Positions 9,328 to 18,840 of a stretch of 64,000 bases of DNA are shown piece by piece; positions within the stretch are counted from its first letter, which is position 1, and the number at the start of each line of letters is the position of its first letter. The position numbers and the translations under genes are program-made. The notes beneath the pieces were generated by a model. That model worked only from the letters and a program-made list of their open reading frames with translations. It searched no databases and was not told where the DNA came from. The DNA is from Chryseobacterium ginsenosidimutans (GTDB taxonomy: Bacteria > Bacteroidota > Bacteroidia > Flavobacteriales > Weeksellaceae), in the NCBI RefSeq assembly GCF_024807225.1, contig NZ_JANUCO010000001.1, positions 310,001 to 374,000 of the forward strand, read 5' to 3'.

Positions 9328-9918
9328 TTAAGTGCATTTTTCTACCCTTGCCAAAGGTTTGAAAGAATACTTTCTTCCAGTAGCGAGGTTCTTACAAAGA
9401 TAGTTTTTTTTAATTAGACCTTCTAACAAATACTTTTCATTTCGGTAAATAAAGAAGTCTCCTTTTTGTAGTTTTTCGATAAACGAAAGGTTATCATCTT
9501 GTTTTTCAATGTGAAAATATTTAACCAAATCCGGACTCGCCATAAAATTGGCTTTTGGAGATTTTGAGAACCTCACAATGATTGGTCTTAGATTTTCGTC
9601 ATACACTTCAAGACTTTGCAACAGCATTTGTCTGAAGGTTTCTTTCCACTCATTTCCGTGAGGAGAAATTCTTCTTCCGTATTTTTCAAACGCTATGAGA
9701 TGTGCCAATTCATGAGTGAGCACAAAGAAAAAAAGCTCAGGAACCAACGTTGAATTGATCGTTATTTCGTGGGAATGATCCGGAAGTTTACGATAATCTC
9801 CTAACTTAGAATTCCTGTTTTTTGTAACTTTTATATGTATATAATAATCTGCAAACCAGATTTTTAAATATTGAAGTGTATCTTTTGGTAAATATTTTTC
9901 TAGCGACTGGATAGACAT
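9328..9918 (-). CDS. SprT-like zinc metalloprotease domain protein
   Basis: This 196-residue SprT-like protein carries the zinc-binding motif HELAH within FFVLTHELAHLIAFEKYG, with a further His at SPHGNEWK that fits the third ligand. SprT-like domains (as in Spartan) cleave DNA-bound proteins, but the bacterial short forms are little studied, so the function is inferred only at family level. It begins 1 base after the TolC-like gene ends and leads into manC. I see no functional link among the three. Confidence 0.78.
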   Translation of the reverse strand: MSIQSLEKYLPKDTLQYLKIWFADYYIHIKVTKNRNSKLGDYRKLPDHSHEITINSTLVPELFFFVLTHELAHLIAFEKYGRRISPHGNEWKETFRQMLLQSLEVYDENLRPIIVRFSKSPKANFMASPDLVKYFHIEKQDDNLSFIEKLQKGDFFIYRNEKYLLEGLIKKNYLCKNLATGRKYSFKPLARVEKCT

Positions 9919-9919
9919 T

Positions 9920-11242
9920 TTACAAACTTAATGGAATTCCTGCATAGAAATTCAACAATTTAAGACTGAAAAGATAATTAAATTTAGCCTGAGCCACAGA
10001 ACCTTGAGCGTTCGCGTAGTTATTTCTGGCAACATTCACATCATAGATTGTTGATCTTCCTGCTCCATAACTTTTATCAGCAAAATCCAAAGCCAGTTTT
10101 GTACTTTTCTCTGTTTGAACTGCTGATAAATAAATTTCATAATTGGCATCAACATCAAACTGAGCCTTCTGAACATTCTGTCTTACCGTCTGTTTTTGCT
10201 GTTCTAGCGTAACTTTAGCAATACTTTCATTAATTTTCGATTGTTCAACCTGCAGTTTGGTAATTCCTTTGTTGAAGATAGGAATATTAAGTGATAGCCC
10301 TGCACTTTGTCCAAATTGATCTTTATATTGCTCAAAAAAAGTTCCTTGTACAACGCCAGGAGGAACGTTAAATGATTTATTGTAAAAAGTATTAAGACCT
10401 GCACTGGCTGTTAATGTAGGCCAAAAAGCTGTTTTCGTAACCTCAGTCTGAGCTTCTGCAGATCGGATCCTACTTTTTGCCGCTTTTATCTGAGGCTGTG
10501 TTTCATAAGCTGTTGCTAAAACCTCTTCACCAGATTTTAGTTGTGCCTCCAATTGATCAGGAACATTTACATCTTCCACATCAAAACCTTTATACTCTTC
10601 CAGTTGTAAAAGCTGAACCAGAGAAAACAAACTGCGATCTACATTAATTTCCGCAGTTTTAAGATTTTGTTTTTCTCTTGCTAAACCTGATTCTGCTTCT
10701 GCAAAAACCGTTTGAGCTGTAGTCCCTACTTTCGTGGTAATTTTCGCTCTATCATATTGTTTCTGAGCATTTTCTACAGCTGCCTTAGAGATTTTTACAA
10801 TTTCTTTATTTAATAACGTTGTTAAATATTGTTGTGCAATCTGAAGAGAAATATCATTTTTAATCGTTTCGATATCGTATTGACTTGCTTCTACATCAAA
10901 TTCAGTTTTTCTAACGGTTTTTTCCAGTCTTCCATTGTTGTAAACCAAGATATCTGCCCCAAGATTGGGACTGTTATTGAACCTATCATTTCTATAACTT
11001 CCTGCTCCTAATGATCCCTGTCCGAAGCTCACGCTGTTTCCAATACTTGCAGATACGGAAGGAAGGTAATTTCTTTTGGCAACTTTCAGGTTAGAGTCCT
11101 GCATTTGTTTCGAATACTCATTTTGGATCACCTGAAGATTATGTTTGGTTGCGTAATCTACACATTCTCTCAACGACCACTTTTTCTGGGCATTGACAGC
11201 CAGGCAAGATAATCCCAAAATAATAGTCAAAACTTTTTTCAT
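9920..11242 (-). CDS. TolC family outer membrane efflux protein
   Basis: This 440-residue protein has a signal peptide (ending LAVNAQ) and two repeated alpha-helical outer-membrane efflux domains, with typical features WSLRECVDYATKHNLQV near the N-terminus and the long Gln/Ala-rich coiled segments. It should form a trimeric outer-membrane channel. No membrane-fusion or RND/ABC partner is adjacent, so the inner-membrane partner must be encoded elsewhere. It is the first gene of the leftward operon and divergent from folC, with about 98 bases between. Confidence 0.88.
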   Translation of the reverse strand: MKKVLTIILGLSCLAVNAQKKWSLRECVDYATKHNLQVIQNEYSKQMQDSNLKVAKRNYLPSVSASIGNSVSFGQGSLGAGSYRNDRFNNSPNLGADILVYNNGRLEKTVRKTEFDVEASQYDIETIKNDISLQIAQQYLTTLLNKEIVKISKAAVENAQKQYDRAKITTKVGTTAQTVFAEAESGLAREKQNLKTAEINVDRSLFSLVQLLQLEEYKGFDVEDVNVPDQLEAQLKSGEEVLATAYETQPQIKAAKSRIRSAEAQTEVTKTAFWPTLTASAGLNTFYNKSFNVPPGVVQGTFFEQYKDQFGQSAGLSLNIPIFNKGITKLQVEQSKINESIAKVTLEQQKQTVRQNVQKAQFDVDANYEIYLSAVQTEKSTKLALDFADKSYGAGRSTIYDVNVARNNYANAQGSVAQAKFNYLFSLKLLNFYAGIPLSL

Positions 11243-11340
11243 ATTAGATTTTTCCCTATTAGACGAAGTAAATATAAAAAAGTTACAGTTTTAAAAAAAT
11301 TATTGTTTCATTTTAATTAAACTTTTGAGAATTTTGTATC

Positions 11341-12585
11341 ATGACAAACGAACAATATCAGGAAGCCGTAGATTGGCTTTTCGTACAAGCGCCGAATTAC
11401 CAGATTGATGGAGAGAAAGCATATAAACCAGGATTAGACAATATCACGAGACTTTGTGAGTTTTTCGGGAATCCTCAGGAAAAAATAAAGTGCATCCATA
11501 TTGGAGGAACCAACGGAAAAGGTTCTTCGAGCAATATGCTGGCTTCAGTTTTACAGGAATCCGGATATAAAGTGGGTTTATACAATTCACCTCATCTTAT
11601 CGATTTTACAGAACGTATTAAAGTAAACGGTAAAAATTGTGATAAAAAATTTGTCTTCCAATTTATTCAAAAACTGAAAGGTCTTCCGGAAGATATTCTT
11701 CCTTCTTTCTTTGAATTTACGACGATTATGGCTTTTGAATACTTTTATCAACAGCAAGTAGATTTTGCTATTATTGAAGTTGGATTGGGCGGAAGATTGG
11801 ATTCAACCAATATTATTACCCCTTTGGTTTCTGCAATCACAAATGTTCAATTGGATCATCAAAATATTTTAGGAGATACAATTGAACAAATTGCATGGGA
11901 AAAAGCCGGAATTGTAAAAAATAAGATCCCAATTATTTCCGGAGATGAAACCGATGCGGTAAAAAATATTATTAAAAATAAAGCAGAAAAGGAAAACGCG
12001 ACTTTTATTGATGCAACTTTATTAAAAACAAATCTAAAATCTGATTTAAAAGGAAATTATCAGGAGAAAAACATCAAAGTTGTTGTAGCTTTAATGGAAG
12101 AATTAAGAAAATTGAATTTCACTATTTCTGATCAAAATATCGAAGAAGGTCTTTTAAATGTTCACAAAAACACAGGATTCATCGGTCGTTGGTTTGAATT
12201 TTCCAAAAACCCTCTGACAATCTGCGATACGGGACACAATCAAGCCGGTTTAGAATATGTTTTTTCTCAATTAAATTCTATCGATAAGCATAAGCACGTT
12301 ATTTTGGGTTTTGTGAACGATAAAAAGATCGATGAAGTAATGAATTTACTTCCGGAAAATTCTGAGTTTTATTTTGCAAAACCTTCTATCAGCCGAGGCA
12401 GACACCCGAAAGATTATGAAGATTTGTTGATCGGAGCAAAAATTTTTTATAAAATTTTTGATTCTGTACAGGAAGCGTATCTTTCTGCAAAAGAGGAATG
12501 TACAAATGAAGAAATGATTTTTATCGGCGGAAGTAACTTTGTAGTGGGAGAATTTTTAGAAAAAAATTTGGAGATTTCCGAATAA
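11341..12585 (+). CDS. folC: Bifunctional dihydrofolate/folylpolyglutamate synthase
   Basis: This Mur-ligase-family enzyme (414 residues) adds glutamate to dihydropteroate and to folates. The P-loop is HIGGTNGKGSSSNMLA near residues 54-69. VGLGGRLDSTNII and DHQNILGDTIEQIAWEKAGI follow as in the family, and the C-terminal domain has DTGHNQAG and GGSNFVVGEFL. It stands alone on the plus strand, with the tRNA-Val pair starting 41 bases later under a separate promoter that lies inside its 3' end. Confidence 0.92.
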   Translation: MTNEQYQEAVDWLFVQAPNYQIDGEKAYKPGLDNITRLCEFFGNPQEKIKCIHIGGTNGKGSSSNMLASVLQESGYKVGLYNSPHLIDFTERIKVNGKNCDKKFVFQFIQKLKGLPEDILPSFFEFTTIMAFEYFYQQQVDFAIIEVGLGGRLDSTNIITPLVSAITNVQLDHQNILGDTIEQIAWEKAGIVKNKIPIISGDETDAVKNIIKNKAEKENATFIDATLLKTNLKSDLKGNYQEKNIKVVVALMEELRKLNFTISDQNIEEGLLNVHKNTGFIGRWFEFSKNPLTICDTGHNQAGLEYVFSQLNSIDKHKHVILGFVNDKKIDEVMNLLPENSEFYFAKPSISRGRHPKDYEDLLIGAKIFYKIFDSVQEAYLSAKEECTNEEMIFIGGSNFVVGEFLEKNLEISE

Positions 12586-12597
12586 GTCGTATATTTG
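12567..12597 (+). promoter_or_regulatory. Bacteroidetes-type promoter of the tRNA-Val pair
   Basis: TTTG at 12567-12570, a 19-base spacer and TATATTTG at 12590-12597 are an excellent sigma-ABfr match. The first tRNA begins 30 bases downstream. The minus-33 part lies within the folC 3' end. Confidence 0.65.
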
Positions 12598-12626
12598 CAC
12601 CACTCTATACGAGGAAACAAGTATAG

Positions 12627-12701
12627 GGGCTCTTAGCTCAGTTGGTTCAGAGCATCTGGTTTACACCCAGAGGGTCGGGGGTTCGAATCCCTCAGGGCCC
12701 A
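12627..12701 (+). tRNA. tRNA-Val (anticodon TAC), copy 1
   Basis: A 75-nt cloverleaf is visible. The acceptor stem is GGGCTCT / AGGGCCC with one G-T pair. The anticodon stem TCTGG / CCAGA has loop TTTACAC, giving anticodon TAC. The T arm is GGGGG-TTCGAAT-CCCTC and the discriminator base is A. CCA is not encoded. Confidence 0.95.
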
Positions 12702-12736
12702 CTAAAAAGGATACTGAAGCCTTTCAAAAAATTTCA

Positions 12737-12811
12737 GGGCTCTTAGCTCAGTTGGTTCAGAGCATCTGGTTTACACCCAGAGGGTCGGGGGTTCGAATCC
12801 CTCAGGGCCCA
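12737..12811 (+). tRNA. tRNA-Val (anticodon TAC), copy 2
   Basis: This is identical in sequence to the copy at 12627-12701, with 35 bases between them. The two are presumably processed from one transcript ending at the terminator at 12815. Confidence 0.95.
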
Positions 12812-12814
12812 CAA

Positions 12815-12844
12815 AACCTCTCAATTTATTGGGAGGTTTTTTTT
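12815..12844 (+). terminator. Terminator of the tRNA-Val transcript
   Basis: A 10-bp stem (AACCTCTCAA / TTGGGAGGTT, one G-T pair) is followed by eight or more T. Confidence 0.85.
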
Positions 12845-12884
12845 GTTATATAGCAATCACAATTTTTTGAGAAAAATATCGTCA

Positions 12885-12912
12885 TAAAAAAAGTCCCTCA
12901 AACTGAGAGACT
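12885..12912 (-). terminator. Terminator after the glycosyltransferase 9 gene
   Basis: On the minus strand a 9-bp stem AGTCTCTCA / TGAGGGACT (one G-T pair) with a 3-base loop is followed by a T-run. Confidence 0.75.
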
Positions 12913-12916
12913 GTAT

Positions 12917-13885
12917 TTATAAAACTTTATCTACAATTTTCTGCACATTAAGCTCCTCAAGACAAGCCCAATCTCCGCGATAACATTCTTTATCCCCAAA
13001 AACGGAGCATGGTCTGCAGGTAAGGTCACTCACCTGTACTACATCGTTTTCACTTTGTCCGAAGCCTAAAAATCCAGCATAAGGATGCGTCGAGCCCCAA
13101 ACAGAAACACATCTTGTTCCCATTAAACTCGCCAAATGCATATTGGCAGAATCCATGGAAATCATTAATTCCAGTTGTGAGATTTTATTTAATTCTTCTG
13201 TAAGACTTAATTTCCCTGATAAACTAGACGTATTTGGGATTTCCCTCTCCCACTTTTCCAGCGTTTCGGTTTCTTGTTTTCCACCTCCAAAAAAGTAGAT
13301 TTTATGCTTTTGAGACAGAATCTTTACCAGTTCATAAGATTTTTCCAAAGGAAGCATTTTCCCCCGATGCTGAGCAAAAGGAGCAAAACCAATTCCTAAT
13401 TTATCTGTTGAAACCGGTCTTAATTGATGTGATAATTCAATTGTAAAACCCATTTCACGAAAAACATCCGCATAACGTTCAACTGTTCTTCGTAGCTGAA
13501 CTTTATTCAGGTTCCAAATGTCAGTTAACTGTTCTTTTTCTTCTTTTCCTTTATTGATTTTAAAGACTTTAAGTCCTTTTCTTCTGTAGATTTTATCTAA
13601 AATTTTCGTTCTGATGACGTCGTGAAGATTCGCAACCAAATCGGGCTGAAATTCCTTAATTAATTCGTTCGCCAATCGTGTCAATCCAAAGAAACCTTTA
13701 TAATCATCAAGGTTAATTCCTTTGAATATAACATTCGGAATATCAGTAAACAAAGCCTCAAAATTACTTCTTGAGACCATCACAATTTCCACATCCGGAT
13801 TTTGTTCTAAAAACTCACGGAACACCGGCGCTGTCATCGCAACATCACCAAAGGCGGAAAAACGATATGCTAAAATCCTTGTCAA
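12917..13885 (-). CDS. Glycosyltransferase family 9 (heptosyltransferase-like)
   Basis: This 322-residue GT9 protein belongs to the family that includes the ADP-heptose:LPS heptosyltransferases. Visible signatures are RFSAFGDVAMTAPV at the N-terminus and SMDSANMHLASLMGT with GSTHPYAGF in the donor-binding domain. The Cys-rich tail CRPCSVFGDKECYRGDWACL is common in flavobacterial members. It probably adds a sugar to lipopolysaccharide at the cytoplasmic face of the inner membrane. The gene starts 2 bases after sufE ends, so the two are cotranscribed. Confidence 0.88.
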   Translation of the reverse strand: MTRILAYRFSAFGDVAMTAPVFREFLEQNPDVEIVMVSRSNFEALFTDIPNVIFKGINLDDYKGFFGLTRLANELIKEFQPDLVANLHDVIRTKILDKIYRRKGLKVFKINKGKEEKEQLTDIWNLNKVQLRRTVERYADVFREMGFTIELSHQLRPVSTDKLGIGFAPFAQHRGKMLPLEKSYELVKILSQKHKIYFFGGGKQETETLEKWEREIPNTSSLSGKLSLTEELNKISQLELMISMDSANMHLASLMGTRCVSVWGSTHPYAGFLGFGQSENDVVQVSDLTCRPCSVFGDKECYRGDWACLEELNVQKIVDKVL

Positions 13886-13887
13886 AC

Positions 13888-14307
13888 CTAAGACTTGAGT
13901 TGATATGCTACTGCGTAAAATTTAATTTGTTTTGTCATCGCCATCAAACCGTTGGCTCTTGACGGAGAAAGAAACTCCTGTAACCCGATTTCAGAAATAA
14001 ACTCGAAATCAGAATCCAAAATTTCCTGTGTAGAATGACCGCTATAAATCGTTACCAATAAAGAAACAATTCCTTTCGGTAAAATACCGTCAGAATCTGC
14101 ATCGAAAAACAATTTTCCATCCTTAAATTCAGCGTCGATCCAAACCTTGCTTTGGCAGCCTTTGATCAGATTATCAACCGTTTTTTTGCTCTCCTGAAGT
14201 CCTTTCAATTCTTTTCCGAGATCAATGATGTATTCATATTTCTGCTCCCAATCTTCAAGAAACGCAAATTCGTCGATTATTTCCTGCTGTTTTTCTTTAA
14301 TGGTCAT
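13888..14307 (-). CDS. sufE: SufE family Fe-S cluster assembly protein
   Basis: SufE accepts sulfur from the cysteine desulfurase SufS and passes it to the SUF scaffold. The sulfur-accepting Cys lies in the conserved LIKGCQSKVW, and LPKGIVSLLVTIYSG and the C-terminal LSPSRANGLMAM are family blocks. I use the Met at 14307 (MTIKEKQQE, about 139 residues), although an upstream Met at 14328 is possible. No other suf gene is near. It pairs with a GT9 gene in an apparently unrelated operon. Confidence 0.9.
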   Translation of the reverse strand: MTIKEKQQEIIDEFAFLEDWEQKYEYIIDLGKELKGLQESKKTVDNLIKGCQSKVWIDAEFKDGKLFFDADSDGILPKGIVSLLVTIYSGHSTQEILDSDFEFISEIGLQEFLSPSRANGLMAMTKQIKFYAVAYQLKS

Positions 14308-14604
14308 TTCTATACTTTCTTTATGCAAAGTTAATCAAATTTAAAAAGATAATTTTAATATGGATGTAATGTGAAATCTATTTATAATTATTCTTAAATG
14401 ATTTGATTTTTATTTTAACCCCAAGCTTAGGGAAGTTTATTTTAAACTCTTTAAAAATATTTAATGTCAAAAAAGTGTTCGCTTGTTTTAGAAATACGAG
14501 TTTTAGAATTATTTACTTTGTTTTACCTTGATAAGTGAAACGCCTCAGTTTACCTTTAAAACACACTCAATTTAATAATCTTTGTCTGACTTTGCGATAA
14601 AAAT

Positions 14605-15702
14605 TTACTCAGAAGCCTTTTCAAACACCTGCAACAATTTCACTTCCTCATTTTCCCAACAAAGAATGTTTGCCGCTTTTTCAAGTTCAGGCTGATAATT
14701 TTTTCTTCCTTTATTTAAAATTAAATTAACTGACTCTGCAATAGTTGAAGGTTGATGATCTTTGATAATTTCTCCTACATCAAATTGATTTTTTATATAT
14801 TGCATCTCTGGAAGCCCAGATAAAATCAAAGGAACTCGTGCCTGAATACAATCCAAGACCTTATTCGGCAAAGAATAAAAATAGCTTTCGCCCCCATTTT
14901 CCTCAATGCTCATTCCGCAATCTGCAGTTAAAGTGATTTTTCTTAAATCTTCGGGCAATAATTTTCCTAAAAACTCCACTTTATTCTGAAGATTTTCTTT
15001 AATAATTAATTCTTCATATTCTTTTCTTTTTGGTCCGTCTCCTGCAATTTTAAAAATAACATTGTCTAGATATTTCATTGCTAAAATAGCCTTATCAATT
15101 CCCCGAAACGGATTAATCACGCCTTGATATAAAAGAATTCTTGGATTGTTTTCAGGAATTTCAATTGTAAAATCTAATTTTCTCGGAGCATTTTGAACAA
15201 CAACAGGATCAACTCCATATTGATTTTTAAACCAATTTGCATATCCCGAACTTGCCGTAATCATATATTTTATGTTCGGAACGACAGATTTTTGAAGATA
15301 TCTCCACAATTTTTGTGACATTTTGCCCTGAATTGCCGGCATTTCGGAAAAAATTTCATGGCTGTCAAAAATTAACGGAATATTTAACTTTTTTGAGATC
15401 AAATAATTAGGAAGTAAAGCATCCAAATCATTGGCATGAAGGATTGTATTTTTATCTGCCTTTTTCTTTAATTCATGGTATAATTTCCAGTTGAATTCGA
15501 AATAAGCTGTTTTAAGATTTTTAGAAATTAATTTAATTCTTGAAAAAGAATACGGACGCGACATTTCTTCCGCGCCGCCCCAGTTATTTCCGATTAACTC
15601 AATGCTGTAGCCGTTTTCGTGTAAAGTACTGCATCCCTTTTCGATACGCTGATCTGTATATAAATTGCTGAACGCAGAGGTGATAATTTTTTTTCTGCTC
15701 AT
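14605..15702 (-). CDS. Glycosyltransferase, GT-B fold (family 4-like)
   Basis: This 365-residue retaining glycosyltransferase has a GT-B layout. The N-terminal acceptor domain includes LHANDLDALLPNYL and FDSHEIFSE, and the C-terminal donor domain includes LLYQGVINPFRGIDKAI, KIAGDGPKRKEYEEL and the usual E-x7-E region around SYFYSLPNKVLDCIQA. It probably builds a surface glycan, with acceptor and donor unknown. Its start overlaps the stop of the small membrane-protein gene by 1 base, so translation is likely coupled. The 270 bases after it (14329-14604) hold nothing I can identify. Confidence 0.82.
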   Translation of the reverse strand: MSRKKIITSAFSNLYTDQRIEKGCSTLHENGYSIELIGNNWGGAEEMSRPYSFSRIKLISKNLKTAYFEFNWKLYHELKKKADKNTILHANDLDALLPNYLISKKLNIPLIFDSHEIFSEMPAIQGKMSQKLWRYLQKSVVPNIKYMITASSGYANWFKNQYGVDPVVVQNAPRKLDFTIEIPENNPRILLYQGVINPFRGIDKAILAMKYLDNVIFKIAGDGPKRKEYEELIIKENLQNKVEFLGKLLPEDLRKITLTADCGMSIEENGGESYFYSLPNKVLDCIQARVPLILSGLPEMQYIKNQFDVGEIIKDHQPSTIAESVNLILNKGRKNYQPELEKAANILCWENEEVKLLQVFEKASE

Positions 15703-15926
15703 TACTTTTTCTTATTCGCCAAAAGATGGTAAATTTGTATAAAGCAGATCAATCCGTTGGGTATAATGACCGGCCAAAGCATTCCGCTGAATATGCCATA
15801 AATGACGAAACAGATACATCCGATCATATTAACGATTCTGATTTTTCTAATATCTTTCAAGATAAAGCTCAGAACAATGAAAAGTGAAGCGGAATATCCG
15901 ATATAAGTAGCAATTTCGGGATTCAT
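15702..15926 (-). CDS. Small multi-helix membrane protein, YgjV/SemiSWEET-like
   Basis: This is a roughly 74-residue protein with three hydrophobic segments: IGYSASLFIVLSFIL, IVNMIGCICFVIYGIFSG and WPVIIPNGLICFIQIYHLL. The N-x-x-G-C-x-x-F-x-x-YG pattern resembles YgjV-like and SemiSWEET-type half transporters, which would dimerise, but this is a visual resemblance only. I prefer the Met at 15926. An earlier Met at 15965 adds an implausible Phe-rich leader. It is coupled to the glycosyltransferase gene by a 1-base overlap. Confidence 0.6.
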   Translation of the reverse strand: MNPEIATYIGYSASLFIVLSFILKDIRKIRIVNMIGCICFVIYGIFSGMLWPVIIPNGLICFIQIYHLLANKKK

Positions 15927-16078
15927 GAAAAAAAAATTATGAATAACAAACTTAATCATTTTCAATAAGATAATAAAATTTTTTCTGCCATAAAGTCATT
16001 TATTGATTTTTGGTAAAATATTTGTAATTTAGATAATGAATAAATGGCAATGTTGCTTTTATTCTAATGAGATATATT

Positions 16079-18610
16079 ATGGATTATAAGTTTTCACAAG
16101 GTTTGAGCCAAGTGTTCAAACAAAGCAAAAGCGAAGCTAAACGGCTGAAAAGTGAATTTCTTAATACAGAACATCTACTTTTAGGTATTATAAAAACGGA
16201 AAACTCTGCAAAAGAAATCCTTCAAAACCTTAATGCGGATTTAACACAAATCAGAAGAAAAATTGAAACTCTAAACTCAGCAAGTCTTAATCCTATTTCT
16301 GAAGAGGTTACCAATATTTCTTTCACCAAGATGGCAGATCATGCGATCAAACGTGCGGAGTTAGAATGCAGACAATATAAAAGTAATGAGATTAATACCG
16401 TTCATTTGCTTTTAGGCATTCTTTATAAATATGAGGATCCTACTTCAAATATTTTGGGAGCTTACGATATCGACTACGAAGGTGTTTCAAAAGAGTACCA
16501 AACGATGCTTAAAAATTCTGGTCAGTCACCACAAAACAGTGCGTATGACGATGATGATGACAGAGAGGAATTTGAGCAAATGAGAAAGCCTACAGGAAAT
16601 TTAGGTTCTGCAAAAAGTAAAACTCCTACTTTGGATAACTTTGGTAGAGACCTTACTTCTTTAGCTAGAGACGGGAAATTAGACCCGGTAATCGGTCGTG
16701 AAAAAGAAATTGAGAGAGTTTCTCAGATTTTATCAAGAAGAAAGAAAAACAATCCGTTGCTTATTGGTGAACCGGGAGTTGGTAAATCTGCCATCGCTGA
16801 AGGTTTGGCTTTAAGAATTCAACAGAAAAAAGTTTCTAGAGTTCTCTATGGTAAAAGAGTGATCACTTTGGATTTGGCGAGTTTAGTTGCCGGAACAAAA
16901 TACCGTGGTCAGTTTGAGGAAAGAATGAAGGCGATCATGACGGAGCTGGAAAAAAACAGAGATGTCATCTTATTCATTGATGAGCTTCACACCATTGTTG
17001 GTGCAGGAAGTTCTACAGGAAGTTTGGACGCATCAAATATGTTTAAACCCGCTTTGGCAAGAGGAGAAATCCAATGTATTGGTGCTACAACTCTTGACGA
17101 ATACCGTCAGTACATCGAAAAAGATGGTGCTTTAGAAAGAAGATTCCAGAAAGTAATGGTAGAACCTACCAATATTGAGGAAACGATTCAGATTTTAAAT
17201 CAGATTAAAGATAAATACGAAGAACATCATAATGTAGTATATACACCGGAAGCAATTTTGGCTTGTGTCAACTTGACAGCAAGATATATTACAGACCGAT
17301 TCTTACCGGACAAAGCGATTGATGCAATGGATGAAGCCGGATCTCGTGTTTATATTAAAAATATGAAAGTTCCTACCGAGATCATTGATTTTGAAAAACA
17401 AATCGAAGATATCAAGGAAATGAAGCAGAAAGCTGTAAAAGCTCAGGATTATCTTGAAGCAAGAAAGCTGAAAGATGAAGAAGAAAGACTTCAGATGGAA
17501 CTGAATTCTGCTCAGGATAAATGGGACAAAGATGTAAAAGAGAAAAAAGAAACTGTATCTGAAGAGAGTGTTGCTGAAGTAGTTTCTATGATGAGTGGTG
17601 TTCCGGTAACGAAAGTTGGTAAGAATGAGCTTGATAAATTAGCTCAGATGGATGAAAAACTGAACGGAAAAGTAATCGGTCAGGAAGACGCTGTGAAAAA
17701 AGTTGTTAAGGCAATTCAAAGAAACAGAGCCGGTCTTAAAGATCCGAACCGCCCGATCGGTACATTCATTTTCTTAGGAACAACCGGAGTTGGTAAAACT
17801 GAGTTGGCCAAAGTAATGGCAAGAGAATTATTCGAATCTGATGAATCTTTGATCAGAATCGATATGAGTGAATACATGGAAAAATTCGCGGTTTCAAGAT
17901 TGGTTGGAGCGCCTCCGGGATACGTTGGATACGAAGAAGGCGGACAATTAACGGAAGCTGTAAGAAGAAAACCTTATGCTGTGGTTCTTTTGGATGAGAT
18001 TGAAAAAGCTCACCCCGATGTATTCAATATCTTGTTGCAGATCTTAGATGAAGGTCACGTTACGGACAGTTTAGGAAGAAAAATTGATTTTAGAAATACA
18101 ATTATCATCCTTACTTCAAACATCGGAACGAGAGATCTTAAAGATTTCGGAGACGGTGTAGGATTCGGAACTTCGGCTAAGAAAACAAACACCGATTCCA
18201 GAGCGAGAAGCACGATTGAAAATGCCCTTAAAAAAGCGTTTGCACCGGAATTCTTAAACAGAATTGATGATATTGTGATCTTCAACTCTCTTGAGCAGTC
18301 TGATATCAAGAAAATCATTGATCTTGAATTGAATAAATTGTACAGCAGACTTGAAAAATTAGGATATAAAGTTGAATTAACTGAAGAAGCAAAAGACTTT
18401 ATTTCTGAAAAAGGCTGGGACAAAGATTTCGGAGCAAGACCATTGAAAAGAGCGATCCAGAAATATATTGAAGATTTATTAGCCGAAATGCTTGTAAACA
18501 AACAATTAAACGAAGGAGAAACTGTAGTTCTTGAAGTGAATGAAGCGAAAGACGGTTTGACAGGAAAAACTTCAAAGCCAAAGAAATCAGCGGCTGAAAA
18601 GTCTTCTTAA
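16079..18610 (+). CDS. clpC: ATP-dependent Clp protease ATP-binding subunit ClpC
   Basis: ClpC is a HSP100 unfoldase that feeds substrates to ClpP. The protein has about 843 residues. It shows two N-terminal Clp repeats (EHLLLGIIKT, VHLLLGILYK), a first AAA+ domain with Walker A GEPGVGKS and Walker B LFIDELH, a UVR-like middle region (YLEARKLKDEEERLQ), a second AAA+ domain with Walker A GTTGVGKT and Walker B VLLDEIE, and the C-terminal D2-small region with GARPLKRAIQ. I use the Met at 16079 (MDYKFSQGL), since the upstream Met at 16067 adds only four residues. It is followed by a strong terminator. Confidence 0.93.
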   Translation: MDYKFSQGLSQVFKQSKSEAKRLKSEFLNTEHLLLGIIKTENSAKEILQNLNADLTQIRRKIETLNSASLNPISEEVTNISFTKMADHAIKRAELECRQYKSNEINTVHLLLGILYKYEDPTSNILGAYDIDYEGVSKEYQTMLKNSGQSPQNSAYDDDDDREEFEQMRKPTGNLGSAKSKTPTLDNFGRDLTSLARDGKLDPVIGREKEIERVSQILSRRKKNNPLLIGEPGVGKSAIAEGLALRIQQKKVSRVLYGKRVITLDLASLVAGTKYRGQFEERMKAIMTELEKNRDVILFIDELHTIVGAGSSTGSLDASNMFKPALARGEIQCIGATTLDEYRQYIEKDGALERRFQKVMVEPTNIEETIQILNQIKDKYEEHHNVVYTPEAILACVNLTARYITDRFLPDKAIDAMDEAGSRVYIKNMKVPTEIIDFEKQIEDIKEMKQKAVKAQDYLEARKLKDEEERLQMELNSAQDKWDKDVKEKKETVSEESVAEVVSMMSGVPVTKVGKNELDKLAQMDEKLNGKVIGQEDAVKKVVKAIQRNRAGLKDPNRPIGTFIFLGTTGVGKTELAKVMARELFESDESLIRIDMSEYMEKFAVSRLVGAPPGYVGYEEGGQLTEAVRRKPYAVVLLDEIEKAHPDVFNILLQILDEGHVTDSLGRKIDFRNTIIILTSNIGTRDLKDFGDGVGFGTSAKKTNTDSRARSTIENALKKAFAPEFLNRIDDIVIFNSLEQSDIKKIIDLELNKLYSRLEKLGYKVELTEEAKDFISEKGWDKDFGARPLKRAIQKYIEDLLAEMLVNKQLNEGETVVLEVNEAKDGLTGKTSKPKKSAAEKSS

Positions 18611-18632
18611 CCTTAAATAAATAATTTAATAT

Positions 18633-18666
18633 AAAAAAGCATCGGGAATTTTCTCGATGCTTTTTT
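18633..18666 (+). terminator. Terminator of clpC
   Basis: A 12-bp perfect stem (AAAAAAGCATCG and its complement) has a 10-base loop and ends in a T-run. Confidence 0.85.
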
Positions 18667-18677
18667 GTTTTCTCTTT

Positions 18678-18835
18678 TCTCCCACGGATTTCACAGATTT
18701 GCACAGATGATTACTACTAAAAATCAGCGTTATCTGCAAAATCAGCGAGAATATTTTTAAAACATAATTAATCCAAATATTTTTCAAAAATAAAAACACA
18801 AACATCCGTGAAAATCTGTGTAATCCGTGGGAAAA
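18678..18835. repeat. Intergenic inverted-repeat element, CCCACGGATT family
   Basis: The left arm begins CCCACGGATTTCACAGATTT (from 18681). The right arm (18803-18835) ends with the inverted form AATCTGTGTAATCCGTGGG. About 90 AT-rich bases separate them. A related, more compact copy is at 38874-38931. No gene fits here. Confidence 0.7.
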
Positions 18836-18840
18836 TAAAA

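Noticed and set aside
12627..12811. An integration site or mobile element at the tRNA-Val pair
   Set aside because: No integrase, no direct att repeat beyond the tRNA copies themselves, and ordinary core genes on both sides.
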